Assembly (NCBI RefSeq): GCF_030811685.1
Contig: NZ_JAUSRF010000005.1
Location: 310,001 to 374,000, forward strand
Reading direction: 5' to 3'
From: Neorhizobium huautlense
Lineage (GTDB): Bacteria; Pseudomonadota; Alphaproteobacteria; Rhizobiales; Rhizobiaceae
Length of the DNA stretch: 64,000 nucleotides
Shown here: positions 1 to 8,853 of the stretch, in pieces
How positions within the stretch are numbered: the first letter of the stretch is position 1
Layout: each line of letters begins with the position of its first letter
Translations under genes and position numbers: made by a program
The notes under the pieces: model-generated
The model's database searches: none
The model's input: the letters and a program-made list of their open reading frames with translations, nothing else
Told to the model about the DNA's origin: nothing

Positions 1-168
1 CAGCCGGTTGAGGATTTCTCTCAAGGTGCTGACGCTTGTGGCGTAGTCATCCTTGAGCTTGTCGAGTTTCAGTTTGCGGCCCGGCGGCAGGCGCGCGAAG
101 ATTATGTCGGCACGAATGCGTTTGTAGGTGCTTTCGGCGACAGTCTGGTTGCTGATGTCCATGGGCAT
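1..168 (-). CDS. GntR-family transcriptional regulator (N-terminal part, cut by window edge)
   Basis: Reading leftward from an ATG at 168 (a second in-frame ATG lies at 162) gives about 56 residues beginning MPMDISNQTVAESTYKRI, followed by a segment typical of the GntR winged helix (RADIIFARLPPGRKLKLDKL, then a helix with TSVSTLREILNRL). This is the DNA-binding part of FCD-type GntR regulators; the effector domain lies outside the window. It sits about 100 bases downstream of quiC on the same strand, so it is probably the last gene of a quiC operon and a candidate regulator of the dehydroshikimate genes. Start choice is uncertain because the ribosome site is weak. Confidence 0.7.
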   Translation of the reverse strand, partial: MPMDISNQTVAESTYKRIRADIIFARLPPGRKLKLDKLKDDYATSVSTLREILNRL

Positions 169-270
169 TCGCGGATCTCGGGCATTTCCTTGATCCTCAT
201 ATAATCGTTCAAATGCGGTCTGCTCAAACGATATTGTCATTTCCCTGCACATCTTTCGAAAACCGAGCTT

Positions 271-2163
271 TTACGCGCGCGGGACGCCTTCCGGGCGAAG
301 CGCCTTCTTTAATGCGGCAATGCGGAAGATGGCGTTGGCTGCGCCGTAACCGCGATAACCGCTGCGCTGGACGATCTCGAAGAAAAAGCCCTCGCCGAAT
401 GTCGTGCTGTAAAGCTGGAAATATTCGCCGTGATCGTCGCGGTCGTAGAGGATGTTGTCCGCCTTCAGCCTCTCGGTCAGGTCCGGATCGAGGCCGAAAC
501 GTGCTTCCACATCGCCATAATAGTTGGGCGAGATCGGCAGGGGTTTGAAGCCGTTGGCCCGCAATGCGGCGGCAGTCGCAAAGATGTCGTCAGTGTGGAA
601 AGCCAGATGCTGGATGCCCGAGCCGAACTTTTCCGCGATGAAATGACCCGCCAGCGTTCGGCGGTTTTCCGCGCCGTTCAGGGTGATGCGCAGGCTGCCT
701 TCGGCATTTTCCACCACCTGACTGCGCACCACACCGGCAGGATCGATGATATCAACCATTGGGGTTTTGCGGGCTTCGAATATGGATGTGTAGAACAGAA
801 GCCAGGTGAGCATTTCATCATAAGCGACTGTCTGGGCGATATGATCGACATGCAGGAGATGCGTGGTTTCAAGGGCGTCGCCATGATTTGTGACGGGGAT
901 GAAATCGATGTCGGCAAAACGGCCGAGATCGCCCTTGTCGTCGATGAGATAAACCAATCCGCCGCCGACGCCGCGAATGGCGGGTATCCGCACTTCGCCC
1001 TCCGCCACCACTTGTTCGAAGGGGGCAGCGCCAAGGGCAATGGCACGCGCAAACGCCTTCTGGGCGTCATCCACCACGAGCGCCACGGCATAAGCCGTCG
1101 TGCCGTGCACCGCGAAGGATGCATTGGCAAATCCCTGCTCGTCGGTATTGACCAGCAGCCGGATTTCTCCCTGTTCGAACAGCGAGACCTTTTTGCTGCG
1201 ATGTCTTGCTGTCTGCCGGAAACCCAGCGTTTTCAAAATGGTGGTGAGATCTTCTGCGTCCTTTTCATCGGCTGAAAACTCCACGAATCCCACACCCTTG
1301 ACCGCTGCCTGTTGCGGCATGTCCGGCACGGACAGGGTTGCCGCTTCCGGTGAGCGGCGCACCTGATCGCCGAGATAGATCAGCGATCGATGGCCATCCG
1401 CGGCAATCGCCTTTGGCGAGCCTCCCCGGAACTGGTCGTTGAAGATTTCCAGCGAGAGATAGCCATCATAACCGGTGGCGGCGATGGCCGATGTGAACTC
1501 GGTGACCGGCAGATCGCCTTCGCCCGGCATGTTGCGGAAATGCCGTGACCAGTAGAGCAGATCCATGTCGATCAGCGGCGCATCGGCCAGTTGCACGATG
1601 AAGATCTTGTCCTTGGGGATCGAGCGGATCGAGTTGATATCGATCTTGCGCGACAAGGTGTGAAAACTGTCGAGGATGATGCCGATATTGGCATGATCGG
1701 CGCGGCGCACGATCTCCCAGGCATCGCGGTGATCGTTGATATGCCGGCCCCAGGCCAATGCCTCATATCCCACTTTGAGGCCACGTTTGGCTGCGCGCTC
1801 GCCCAGTTCATGAAAATCCGCGGCTGCCCTATCTATGCCGCCAAGAGAAGCAGGAGACACGTTGGAGCAGACCAGAACGAGGTCGGTGCCCAATTGTTGC
1901 ATGATATCGAACTTGCGTTCCGCGCGGTCGAATGTGCGGCTGCGCAAGGGTTCCGGCATGCCCTCGAAATCGCGAAATGGCTGGAACAGGGTGATCTCCA
2001 GCCCGTGATCGCGCACCATGCGGCCGACATCTGCCGGACTGCCGTCAAAGGCCAGAAAATCATTTTCGAAAATCTCGACGCCGTCAAAACCGGCGGCCGC
2101 GATGGCTGCGAGTTTTTCCGGAAATTCGCCGCTGATCGAAACGGTCGCGATGGACGTTTTCAT
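271..2163 (-). CDS. quiC: 3-dehydroshikimate dehydratase, two-domain QuiC type
   Basis: The 630-residue protein joins two domains. Residues about 1-270 are a xylose-isomerase-like TIM barrel of the sugar phosphate isomerase/epimerase type, with candidate metal ligands in YEALAW, ILDSFHTL and SLEIFND. Residues about 290-620 resemble 4-hydroxyphenylpyruvate dioxygenase, with the usual His-His-Glu triad apparent in HVDHIAQ, GIQHLAFH and FFFEIVQR. This architecture is that of bacterial QuiC1 enzymes, which dehydrate 3-dehydroshikimate to protocatechuate; in that family the dehydratase activity belongs to the N-terminal domain and the role of the C-terminal one is unsettled. It is divergent from an ABC transporter operon that also carries dehydroquinase- and shikimate-dehydrogenase-like genes. 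Protocatechuate would feed the beta-ketoadipate pathway, whose last genes lie at 46.5-49.2 kb. Confidence 0.9.
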   Translation of the reverse strand: MKTSIATVSISGEFPEKLAAIAAAGFDGVEIFENDFLAFDGSPADVGRMVRDHGLEITLFQPFRDFEGMPEPLRSRTFDRAERKFDIMQQLGTDLVLVCSNVSPASLGGIDRAAADFHELGERAAKRGLKVGYEALAWGRHINDHRDAWEIVRRADHANIGIILDSFHTLSRKIDINSIRSIPKDKIFIVQLADAPLIDMDLLYWSRHFRNMPGEGDLPVTEFTSAIAATGYDGYLSLEIFNDQFRGGSPKAIAADGHRSLIYLGDQVRRSPEAATLSVPDMPQQAAVKGVGFVEFSADEKDAEDLTTILKTLGFRQTARHRSKKVSLFEQGEIRLLVNTDEQGFANASFAVHGTTAYAVALVVDDAQKAFARAIALGAAPFEQVVAEGEVRIPAIRGVGGGLVYLIDDKGDLGRFADIDFIPVTNHGDALETTHLLHVDHIAQTVAYDEMLTWLLFYTSIFEARKTPMVDIIDPAGVVRSQVVENAEGSLRITLNGAENRRTLAGHFIAEKFGSGIQHLAFHTDDIFATAAALRANGFKPLPISPNYYGDVEARFGLDPDLTERLKADNILYDRDDHGEYFQLYSTTFGEGFFFEIVQRSGYRGYGAANAIFRIAALKKALRPEGVPRA

Positions 2164-2351
2164 TGGCTCTCCTTCTGTGGCTCCTCCCGAGCCTTGTTTT
2201 CATATCATAGATAGGTCAATTTCCGTGTAAATCAGAAACATCATATATTTTGAAAAAACTATGTTGAAATGCAATCTGTCTCGTGGCAAGTTTGACACTT
2301 GTCAGCAGGAGGAGCTGGCAGGCCTGACTGGCCATCAAAGGGAGGAGCACC

Positions 2352-3182
2352 ATGTTCAAAATCGCATTGAAGCGCCGTCAGGCGCTGCTGGGCGCACTTG
2401 CGTTCGCTGCCGCGGCCTCGCTGTCGCAGCCGGCTGCGGCCATCACGCCGGATGAAATCAAGGCCCGCGGAAAACTCGTGGTCGGCATTCAGGGCGACAA
2501 CCCGCCTTGGGGTTTTGTCACCAGCGCCGGCAAGCAGGACGGTTTTGATGCCGAAATGGGCGCTTTGTTCGCCAAGGAACTGGGCGTCGAGGTGGAATTC
2601 GTGCCGCTCGAAGTCAATAACCGCATTCCGGCGCTGACCTCTGGTCGCGTCGACATTCTCTTCGCGACCATGGCCATGCTACCGGATCGCGCCAAGGCCG
2701 TGCAGTTCAGCCAGCCGTATAACGCCAATGCCATCGTGCTGATCGGCCCGAAGGACAAGGTGATCAAGACGAACGAGGACATGGCCGGCCTGACGATCAG
2801 TGTCGCCAAGGGCGCGGCGCAGGACACGCAGGTCACGAAAAATGCCCCCTCCAGCGCAACGATTCGCCGTTATGACGGTGACGCTGCCAGCGTTCAGGCG
2901 CTCGCCTCCGGCCAGACCGATGCGCTCGGCGGCAATATCTTCTATCTCGATCGTGTCGAAAAGGCCGTGCCCGGCAAGTTCGAGAACAAGCTCGAATTCC
3001 AGAAGCTCTACAACGGCGCCTGCACCCGTCTTGGCGAAAAGGAAATCAACGTCGCGGTGAATGCGTTCATCGACAAGATCAAGGCGAATGGTGAGCTGAA
3101 GAAGATCTACGACAAGTGGATGAAGGTGCCCGTGCCGGAATTCCCCAAAAGCCTCGAGGGTATTTCGTTCACCGCGAACTGA
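2352..3182 (+). CDS. ABC transporter substrate-binding protein, amino-acid family 3
   Basis: The 276-residue protein starts with a Sec signal peptide (basic KRRQALLG, hydrophobic core, AAA before ITPDEIK at about residue 29). The mature part has the family 3 pattern: KLVVGIQGDNPPWGF near the start, then GFDAEMGALFAKELG and RVDILFATMAMLPDRAKAVQFSQPY. A strong ribosome site (GGGAGGAG) precedes the ATG. It is the first gene of an operon with two permeases and an ATPase, interrupted by an aroQ-type gene. By sequence it is an amino-acid binding protein, but the enzymes around it suggest a hydroaromatic acid such as quinate or shikimate; that ligand is an inference. Confidence 0.85.
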   Translation: MFKIALKRRQALLGALAFAAAASLSQPAAAITPDEIKARGKLVVGIQGDNPPWGFVTSAGKQDGFDAEMGALFAKELGVEVEFVPLEVNNRIPALTSGRVDILFATMAMLPDRAKAVQFSQPYNANAIVLIGPKDKVIKTNEDMAGLTISVAKGAAQDTQVTKNAPSSATIRRYDGDAASVQALASGQTDALGGNIFYLDRVEKAVPGKFENKLEFQKLYNGACTRLGEKEINVAVNAFIDKIKANGELKKIYDKWMKVPVPEFPKSLEGISFTAN

Positions 3183-3289
3183 CCGTATTGCGGTCCGTTT
3201 GAGCTTACGAGTCGGCGTTTCTGAAAACGCCGGCCAGTGCCGGTGCCGGGCAATGTGCCACGGCGCCGGCGCCGCTGGAGCCGATTTCC

Positions 3290-3733
3290 ATGTCCAAGAC
3301 GATCTATGTTCTGAACGGGCCCAATCTCAACCTTCTGGGTGAGCGGGAGCCTGAAATCTATGGCACGACCAGTCTGGTGGACATTCGCGATGCGTGCCAT
3401 GCGAAAGCCGAGGCGGTGGGGTTTGAGGTCGAGTTCCGGCAGACCAATTTCGAAGGCGAGCTGGTGGAATCCGTGCACCAGGCGCGCAGCGAGGCCTGCG
3501 GTATCATCATCAATCCGGCCGGTTACACGTTCACCTCGATTGCGCTTCTGGATGCGCTCAAGATGTTCGACCGCCCGAAGATCGAACTGCATATCTCCAA
3601 CGTGCATGCCCGTGAAAGCATCTACCACAATTCCCTGATCTCGCGCACCGCGACCGGCATCATGATCGGTTTCGGCGCAAGGGGCTACGAGCTTGCCATC
3701 GAGGCGATGGCGGGAATGGTCAGGCCGTCCTGA
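3290..3733 (+). CDS. aroQ: type II 3-dehydroquinate dehydratase (AroQ-like) with altered active site
   Basis: At 147 residues this has the standard length and fold signature of type II dehydroquinases (NGPNLNLLGEREPEIYG at 9-25, INPAGYTFTS at 74-83, HISNVHARES at 101-110). Against the well-studied M. tuberculosis enzyme the numbering is collinear: Asn12, Arg19, Tyr24, Asn75, His101 and Arg108 are kept, but position 81 is Phe instead of His and position 112 is Tyr instead of Arg. Both normally contact substrate. The gene lies between the binding-protein gene and the permease genes of an ABC transporter, so it is probably catabolic rather than the biosynthetic copy. It either interconverts dehydroquinate and dehydroshikimate for QuiC or acts on a related compound. 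Confidence 0.85.
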   Translation: MSKTIYVLNGPNLNLLGEREPEIYGTTSLVDIRDACHAKAEAVGFEVEFRQTNFEGELVESVHQARSEACGIIINPAGYTFTSIALLDALKMFDRPKIELHISNVHARESIYHNSLISRTATGIMIGFGARGYELAIEAMAGMVRPS

Positions 3734-3754
3734 GGCACATCTGCAGGAAACACC

Positions 3755-4423
3755 ATGAACTACACTTTGGATTTCACGCCTGTCATCGATGGCCTGCCGA
3801 GCCTGCTCTCGGCATGTCTCGGCACATTCTTCCTGGCCATTTGCGGCATGCTTCTGGCAACCGTGATCGGCATCGGCGGCGTCGTGTTGCGCCAGTCGCC
3901 GATCAAGGCGCTGCGCTGGCTGGTCATCGGTTTTGTCGAGATCATCCGCAACACGCCGTTTCTCGTGCAGATCTTCTTCATCTATTTCGCACTTCCGCTG
4001 GCGGGTATCCGGCTGGATCCGACGCCGACCGCCATCATTGCGCTCGGCATCAATGGCGGCGCCTATGCGATCGAGATCATCCGTGGCGGTGTCCAGTCCA
4101 TCTCCAAGGGGCAGATGGAAGCCGGTCTGGCGCTTGGTCTGCACAAGGCGCAGGTGTTTCGCCTGATCATCCTCAAGCCGGCGCTGCGGGCGATCTATCC
4201 GTCGCTGACCAGCCAGTTCGTTCTCCTGACACTGTCGACCAGTATCGCGTCTGCGATCTCGGCCTATGAGCTGACCTCGGTATCGCAGCGGATCGAATCC
4301 GACAGTTTCCGCAGCTTTGAAGTCTACTTCACCGTGACGGTCTTCTACCTCGTCATTTCCTGGGTGATGATGCGTATCTTCGCGTTCTTCTCTGCCCGCT
4401 ATTTCAGCTATCCGGTCAAGTGA
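3755..4423 (+). CDS. ABC transporter permease, polar amino acid type (HisM/GlnP)
   Basis: The 222-residue inner-membrane protein carries several hydrophobic segments and the permease motif region EIIRNTPFLVQIFFIYFALP near residue 65, then GGAYAIEIIRGGVQSISKGQMEAGLALG, the EAA-type loop that contacts the ATPase. It starts 21 bases after aroQ and is followed 13 bases later by a second permease, so the two form the usual heterodimeric channel. Substrate cannot be told from the permease sequence. Confidence 0.88.
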   Translation: MNYTLDFTPVIDGLPSLLSACLGTFFLAICGMLLATVIGIGGVVLRQSPIKALRWLVIGFVEIIRNTPFLVQIFFIYFALPLAGIRLDPTPTAIIALGINGGAYAIEIIRGGVQSISKGQMEAGLALGLHKAQVFRLIILKPALRAIYPSLTSQFVLLTLSTSIASAISAYELTSVSQRIESDSFRSFEVYFTVTVFYLVISWVMMRIFAFFSARYFSYPVK

Positions 4424-4436
4424 GGAGAACGGCACG

Positions 4437-5078
4437 ATGGGTCGCGATGAATTTGTCTTTCTCCTGATCGGTCTCAAGTGGACGGTGGCGCTCTCCGTGG
4501 TCGCCTTTATCTGCGGCTGTATTGCCGGGCTGATCGTGGCGCTGGCGCGCACCTCGGGCATTACGCTTCTGGAGCGGATCACCGCCGGTTATATCGCCGT
4601 GTTTCAGGGCACGCCGCTGCTCATGCAGCTTTTCGTGGTCTATTACGGTCTGGCGCTGATCGGTATCCGCATGGATGCCTGGGCGGCGGTGTCGGTCGGC
4701 CTCACCCTGCATGCCAGCGCCTATCTCGGCGAGATCTGGCGTGGTTCGATCGAGGCGGTGCCGAAGGGGCAGACCGAGGCGGCAAAGGCGCTGGCGCTTC
4801 GATACTTCTCGCGGATGAAGGATGTCGTGCTGCCGCAGGCGATCCGCATCTCGCTGCCGGCAACGATCGGTTTCCTCGTGCAGCTCATCAAGGGCACGTC
4901 GCTGGCGTCCATCGTCGGTTTCACCGAGCTTACCCGCGCCGGCAACATCATCTCCAACCAGATCTTTCAGCCCATCACGGTCTTCGGCATCGTCGGCATC
5001 CTCTATTTCCTGATGTGCTGCCCGCTGACCATCTACGGCGCGCATCTGGAGCGCAAGTTTGCCGCATCCACTCGCTGA
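4437..5078 (+). CDS. ABC transporter permease, polar amino acid type (HisQ/GlnP)
   Basis: This 213-residue permease pairs with the preceding one. It has the same layout: [19 protein letters not shown] in the first half, then [20 protein letters not shown] and TEAAKALAL, the cytoplasmic EAA loop. The ATG at 4437 follows an AGGAG-type ribosome site after a 13-base gap. It acts in the inner membrane as half of the channel for the substrate bound by the protein at 2352-3182. Confidence 0.88.
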   Translation: MGRDEFVFLLIGLKWTVALSVVAFICGCIAGLIVALARTSGITLLERITAGYIAVFQGTPLLMQLFVVYYGLALIGIRMDAWAAVSVGLTLHASAYLGEIWRGSIEAVPKGQTEAAKALALRYFSRMKDVVLPQAIRISLPATIGFLVQLIKGTSLASIVGFTELTRAGNIISNQIFQPITVFGIVGILYFLMCCPLTIYGAHLERKFAASTR

Positions 5079-5122
5079 TCATCGACCATCGGCCACCATT
5101 CGAAACATTCGGAGCATTCCCA

Positions 5123-5893
5123 ATGACCCAAGCTGCAATCCAGGCGGATGCCTCTGACGCGATGATCACCATGACCGGGGTCGGCAAATGGTATGGCGCA
5201 TTCCAGGCGCTTCATAATGTCGATATCACCGTCGCGCAGGGTGAAAAGATCGTGCTTTGCGGGCCTTCCGGCAGCGGAAAATCGACACTGATCCGCTGCA
5301 TCAATCATCTGGAAGCCTATCAGGAGGGTGAAATCCGGGTGGGTGGCATGCTGCTCGGTCACCAGTCCAAGACGATCGATGCCGTTCGCCGCGAGGTCGG
5401 CATGGTGTTCCAGCAGTTCAATCTCTTCCCGCATCTGACGGTGTTGCAGAACTGCATGCTGGCTCCGGTCAAGGCTCTGGGTCTCGGCAAGGCTGATGCC
5501 GAAGAACGTGCGCGGCAGCTTCTGGAGCGTGTGAAAATTTCCGAACAGGCGGAAAAATATCCGGCCCAGCTTTCCGGCGGCCAGCAGCAGCGTGTCGCCA
5601 TCGCGCGCGCGCTTTGCATGCGGCCGAAGGTGATGCTGTTCGATGAACCGACATCGGCACTCGATCCGGAAATGGTCAAGGAAGTGCTGGATACGATGAT
5701 CGCGCTGGCGGAGGAGGGGATGACGATGATCTGCGTCACCCATGAAATGGGCTTTGCGCGGCAGGTGGCCGACCGGGTCATCTTCATGGCCAGCGGCGCC
5801 ATCGTGGAAGAGGCGCCGCCTGCCGAGTTTTTCTCCAATCCGCAGCACGAGCGCACGCGCAAGTTTCTGGGTGAAATTCTGGGACGGCACTGA
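5123..5893 (+). CDS. ABC transporter ATP-binding protein, polar amino acid type (GlnQ-like)
   Basis: The 256-residue ATPase has Walker [10 protein letters not shown] near residue 50, Q-loop [15 protein letters not shown], signature [15 protein letters not shown] and Walker [16 protein letters not shown], followed by the switch His in CVTHEMGFA. This is the GlnQ/HisP subfamily and matches the two permeases just upstream. The ATG at 5123 was chosen because upstream in-frame codons are the shadow of the previous permease gene. The ORF ends 46 bases before the shikimate-dehydrogenase-like gene, which is probably co-transcribed. Confidence 0.9.
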   Translation: MTQAAIQADASDAMITMTGVGKWYGAFQALHNVDITVAQGEKIVLCGPSGSGKSTLIRCINHLEAYQEGEIRVGGMLLGHQSKTIDAVRREVGMVFQQFNLFPHLTVLQNCMLAPVKALGLGKADAEERARQLLERVKISEQAEKYPAQLSGGQQQRVAIARALCMRPKVMLFDEPTSALDPEMVKEVLDTMIALAEEGMTMICVTHEMGFARQVADRVIFMASGAIVEEAPPAEFFSNPQHERTRKFLGEILGRH

Positions 5894-5939
5894 TGTCGTC
5901 CGTCGCCCGTTCACACGCCGCTGGCGGAAGGTAAAAGCG

Positions 5940-6767
5940 ATGATCAACGGCAACACGAAACTCATCGCGCATCTCGGTTTTCCAACGCACACGTTCAAGG
6001 CGCCGCTGATCTACAATCCGTATTTCGAAAAGAACGGCATCGACGCCGTGGTCGTGCCGATGGGCTGCCGGCCGGAAGATTATGCGTCCTTTCTGAAACT
6101 GGTGTTTCGCCTGTCCAATATTCACGGCGCCCTGATCACCATGCCGCACAAGATCACCACCATGGCGCTGCTGGACGAGGTGTCGACGAACGCGCAGGTG
6201 GCCGGCGCCTGCAATGCCGTGCGCCTGCTGCCGGATGGTCGTCTGGTCGGCGACATGTTCGATGGCGAAGGTTTCGTGCGCGGCATGTTGCGGCGTGGGA
6301 GATCCGTAGAAGGGCGACGTGCGATCATCGTCGGCTCGGGGGGCGTCGGCTCGGCCATCGCGGCGTCGCTGGCAAAGGCCGGACTGGCGGAACTGGCGCT
6401 CGGCGATACGTCTCTATCGATGATGGAGGGGCTGGCCGGGCGATTGAGAAACCACTATCCCGACCTGCGCGTGACCACTGGAGTGACCGACCCCGACGGA
6501 TACGACATCGTCATCAATGCGACGCCGCTTGGCATGAAGGAAGGCGATCCGCTGCCGTTCGATGTGTCGCGGATTTCAGCCTCTGCCTTTGTGGGGGAGG
6601 TGGTGTTGAGCCAGGAGATCACGCCGTTTCTGGCGGCGGCGCGTGCGCGCGGCTGCGATTGTCAGGTCGGCACGGACATGCTGTTCGAGCAGATACCCGC
6701 CTATCTCGAGTTTTTCGGCCTGCCGACCACCACCGCCGCCGAGCTTCGCTCGATCGCGCGTCTTTGA
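5940..6767 (+). CDS. shikimate/quinate dehydrogenase family protein (AroE-like paralogue)
   Basis: The 275-residue protein has the AroE layout: an N-terminal substrate domain with ITMPHKITTMALLDE (catalytic Lys in PHK) and GACNAV, then the Rossmann motif VGSGGVGSAIAASLAKAG near residue 125. The usual Ser-x-Ser substrate motif is Thr-x-Thr (PTHTFKAP), and the normal GDNTDG is GDMFDG, keeping the Asp. These changes place it with the catabolic or shikimate-dehydrogenase-like paralogues rather than biosynthetic AroE. Expected role: NAD(P)-linked interconversion of shikimate or quinate with the dehydro form used by the neighbouring AroQ-like enzyme and QuiC. The ATG at 5940 is preceded by GGAAGGTAAAAGCG. 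Confidence 0.8.
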   Translation: MINGNTKLIAHLGFPTHTFKAPLIYNPYFEKNGIDAVVVPMGCRPEDYASFLKLVFRLSNIHGALITMPHKITTMALLDEVSTNAQVAGACNAVRLLPDGRLVGDMFDGEGFVRGMLRRGRSVEGRRAIIVGSGGVGSAIAASLAKAGLAELALGDTSLSMMEGLAGRLRNHYPDLRVTTGVTDPDGYDIVINATPLGMKEGDPLPFDVSRISASAFVGEVVLSQEITPFLAAARARGCDCQVGTDMLFEQIPAYLEFFGLPTTTAAELRSIARL

Positions 6768-6779
6768 GAGGGACAAGCC

Positions 6780-7817
6780 ATGTCTTCACGAAAGAGGATC
6801 GTGTTGCTGGGCGCGGGGCTGATCGGGCGGGAACATGCCGCATTGCTCGACAGACATCCCGAAGCGGCGCTGATCGCGATCGCCGATCCAAGTGACGCGG
6901 CGGCAGTCGTGGCCGAGGCGTTCGGTGCGCGGCACCATGCCGATTATCGCCGGATGCTGGATGAGGAACGGCCGGATGGCGCCATCATCGCCTTGCCGAA
7001 TGCCCTTCATGCGCAAGCGGCCATTGCCTGCACCGAGCGTGGCATTCCCTGCCTTCTCGAAAAACCGATCGCCGATACGCTTGAAGCCGCGGCGCGCATC
7101 GTTGAGGCTTCGGAACGCAGCGGCGTGCCGGTGCTGGTCGGGCACCAGCGGCGCTACAGCCCGGATATCGCCAAGGCCCGCCAAATGGTGGCGGAAGGCG
7201 CACTTGGCCGTCTGGTCGCGGTCAACGGGATGTGGATAGCGGACAAGCCGGACGCCTATTTCGAGATGGCGTGGCGGCGGCAGGCCGGTGGCGGGCCGCT
7301 GCTGATCAACCTCATCCATGACATCGATTGCCTCCGCTTCATCTGCGGCGATGTGGAGGAGGTCATGGCCTTTGCCTCGAACGCCGTGCGCGGGTTCGAG
7401 GTCGAGGATACCGCCAGCGTCAGCCTTCGTTTCAAATCCGGTGCGCTCGGGACATTGCTGATGAGCGATACGGCGGTCTCGCCCTATAATTGGGATACGG
7501 CTGCCGGCCAGGCCCTCTATTTTCCGCACCAGCCGGAAAACGCCTATTTTCTCTCCGGCACCAAAGCCGCCCTGGCCATTCCCTCGATGGATATCTGGCG
7601 GCACGAGCCCGAGGGTGGCCATTGGCAGGAGCCGCTTGTCCGGCGCCATGTGACGCTGGACGGCAGCCGTGCCTATGACAACCAGCTCGCCCATTTCCTC
7701 GACGTGATTGCCGGTCGTGCTCAGCCGCTTGTCTCTGCGCGCGATGCCATGACGACGCTTGAGACCATTTTTGCGATCATTGGATCATGCCGGGAGCGGC
7801 GATTGATGAAGGTCTGA
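6780..7817 (+). CDS. Gfo/Idh/MocA-family NAD(P)-dependent oxidoreductase
   Basis: The 345-residue protein opens with a Rossmann motif (VLLGAGLIGREHAALL) and has the family's EKP motif (CLLEKPIADT near residue 93) and a C-terminal substrate domain with GGGPLLINLIHDIDCLRF, where the His is the typical catalytic residue. It begins 12 bases after the AroE-like gene, in the same operon. The family oxidises hydroxyl groups of sugars, inositols and similar cyclic polyols. Here it may be the first dehydrogenase for quinate or a related hydroaromatic, but that rests only on context. Confidence 0.82.
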   Translation: MSSRKRIVLLGAGLIGREHAALLDRHPEAALIAIADPSDAAAVVAEAFGARHHADYRRMLDEERPDGAIIALPNALHAQAAIACTERGIPCLLEKPIADTLEAAARIVEASERSGVPVLVGHQRRYSPDIAKARQMVAEGALGRLVAVNGMWIADKPDAYFEMAWRRQAGGGPLLINLIHDIDCLRFICGDVEEVMAFASNAVRGFEVEDTASVSLRFKSGALGTLLMSDTAVSPYNWDTAAGQALYFPHQPENAYFLSGTKAALAIPSMDIWRHEPEGGHWQEPLVRRHVTLDGSRAYDNQLAHFLDVIAGRAQPLVSARDAMTTLETIFAIIGSCRERRLMKV

Positions 7818-7827
7818 ACTTGCCCGT

Positions 7828-8721
7828 TCATGTTTCGAATGGCTGTGCCATCATGGCCTGCAGGCGGGCGATCAGATCATCAATCACGCCTATTCTCTGG
7901 CCGCCGACGGGACGGATCGCGTAATAGGATACTTCGATCTTGGGCTCGAATGGTATCGCCACCACCTTGGCGCCGGCGGAACGCAGGCTGGTCTGGTCGA
8001 CGAGGCCGACGCCCATGCCCGCTGCCGCAAAATAACAGCAGTTCAGCATCGACGTTTCCATCGAACTGACCGGTTGATGCTCCTCGATCGAAAAGGCGCG
8101 ATCAAGCGCCAGCCGCAGCGGCGAATTGCGCCCAGGAATGAGCACGCGTTCATCGATGAGGTCGGCCGGCGTGACGATGTCACGGGAGGCAAGCCGGTGA
8201 TCCGATGTCATAGCGGCAACGGCATTCGAACTGTGAAGCAGAACGGCATTCTTGTCGGCCATCCGCGGTGAACCGAAGACAAGACCGAGATCGTAACGGT
8301 TCTGGTCGACCATATCCCAGATGTAACGGCTGTTTTCGACATCGATGACAAGGGGAATATCCACCCGGTCGCCGATCACGTCGATGATCGCCTTGTGGAG
8401 ATAGGGGCGCACCAGAGAGGTGACGCTGGCGATGCGCAGAACCGTGTTCTTGTGCAGGCGGATATCGTCGGCGGCCTGTGCGATCTGGTCGAGGCCGAGA
8501 TAGAGCCGTTCCACTTCGCGATAGAACTGCGTGGCTTCCGCCGTCGGCACCAGTCGGGCGCCCACCCGCTCGAACAGCGTCATCCGCACGATCTCTTCAA
8601 GATCGCGGATCAGGCGGCTGACGGCCGGCTGGGTGACATTCATGGCTTCGGCGGCAGCAGTAATGCCACCGGCCATCATCACGGCGCGAAAGGCTTCGAC
8701 CTGTCTCGGTTTCAGTCTCAC
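7828..8721 (-). CDS. LysR-family transcriptional regulator
   Basis: The 297-residue protein has the LysR helix-turn-helix at residues about 5-62 (AFRAVMMAGGITAAAEAMNVTQPAVSRLIRDLE) and a periplasmic-binding-like effector domain after residue 90. Its 3' end is only 10 bases from the end of the oxidoreductase gene (convergent). It is divergent from the ABC transporter operon starting at 8854, with a 132-base shared promoter region, so that operon is its most likely target. Confidence 0.9.
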   Translation of the reverse strand: MRLKPRQVEAFRAVMMAGGITAAAEAMNVTQPAVSRLIRDLEEIVRMTLFERVGARLVPTAEATQFYREVERLYLGLDQIAQAADDIRLHKNTVLRIASVTSLVRPYLHKAIIDVIGDRVDIPLVIDVENSRYIWDMVDQNRYDLGLVFGSPRMADKNAVLLHSSNAVAAMTSDHRLASRDIVTPADLIDERVLIPGRNSPLRLALDRAFSIEEHQPVSSMETSMLNCCYFAAAGMGVGLVDQTSLRSAGAKVVAIPFEPKIEVSYYAIRPVGGQRIGVIDDLIARLQAMMAQPFET

Positions 8722-8853
8722 CCGTTACTCCTCCCATAACATTCCGGCATGACTTAAGTACAAAATGCAATTTTTCTTTTGGCAGGTAAAACGTTAATTG
8801 ATGTTTACCCGCAGGGAGAGTGCGGTGATGGACAACCCGGAGGAGTCCCAAAT

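Noticed and set aside
3107..4582. Long open frame antisense to aroQ and the first permease (about 490 codons)
   Set aside because: It lies entirely opposite clear genes, has a low-complexity Arg/Asp/His-rich translation typical of GC-rich antisense frames, and no domain.
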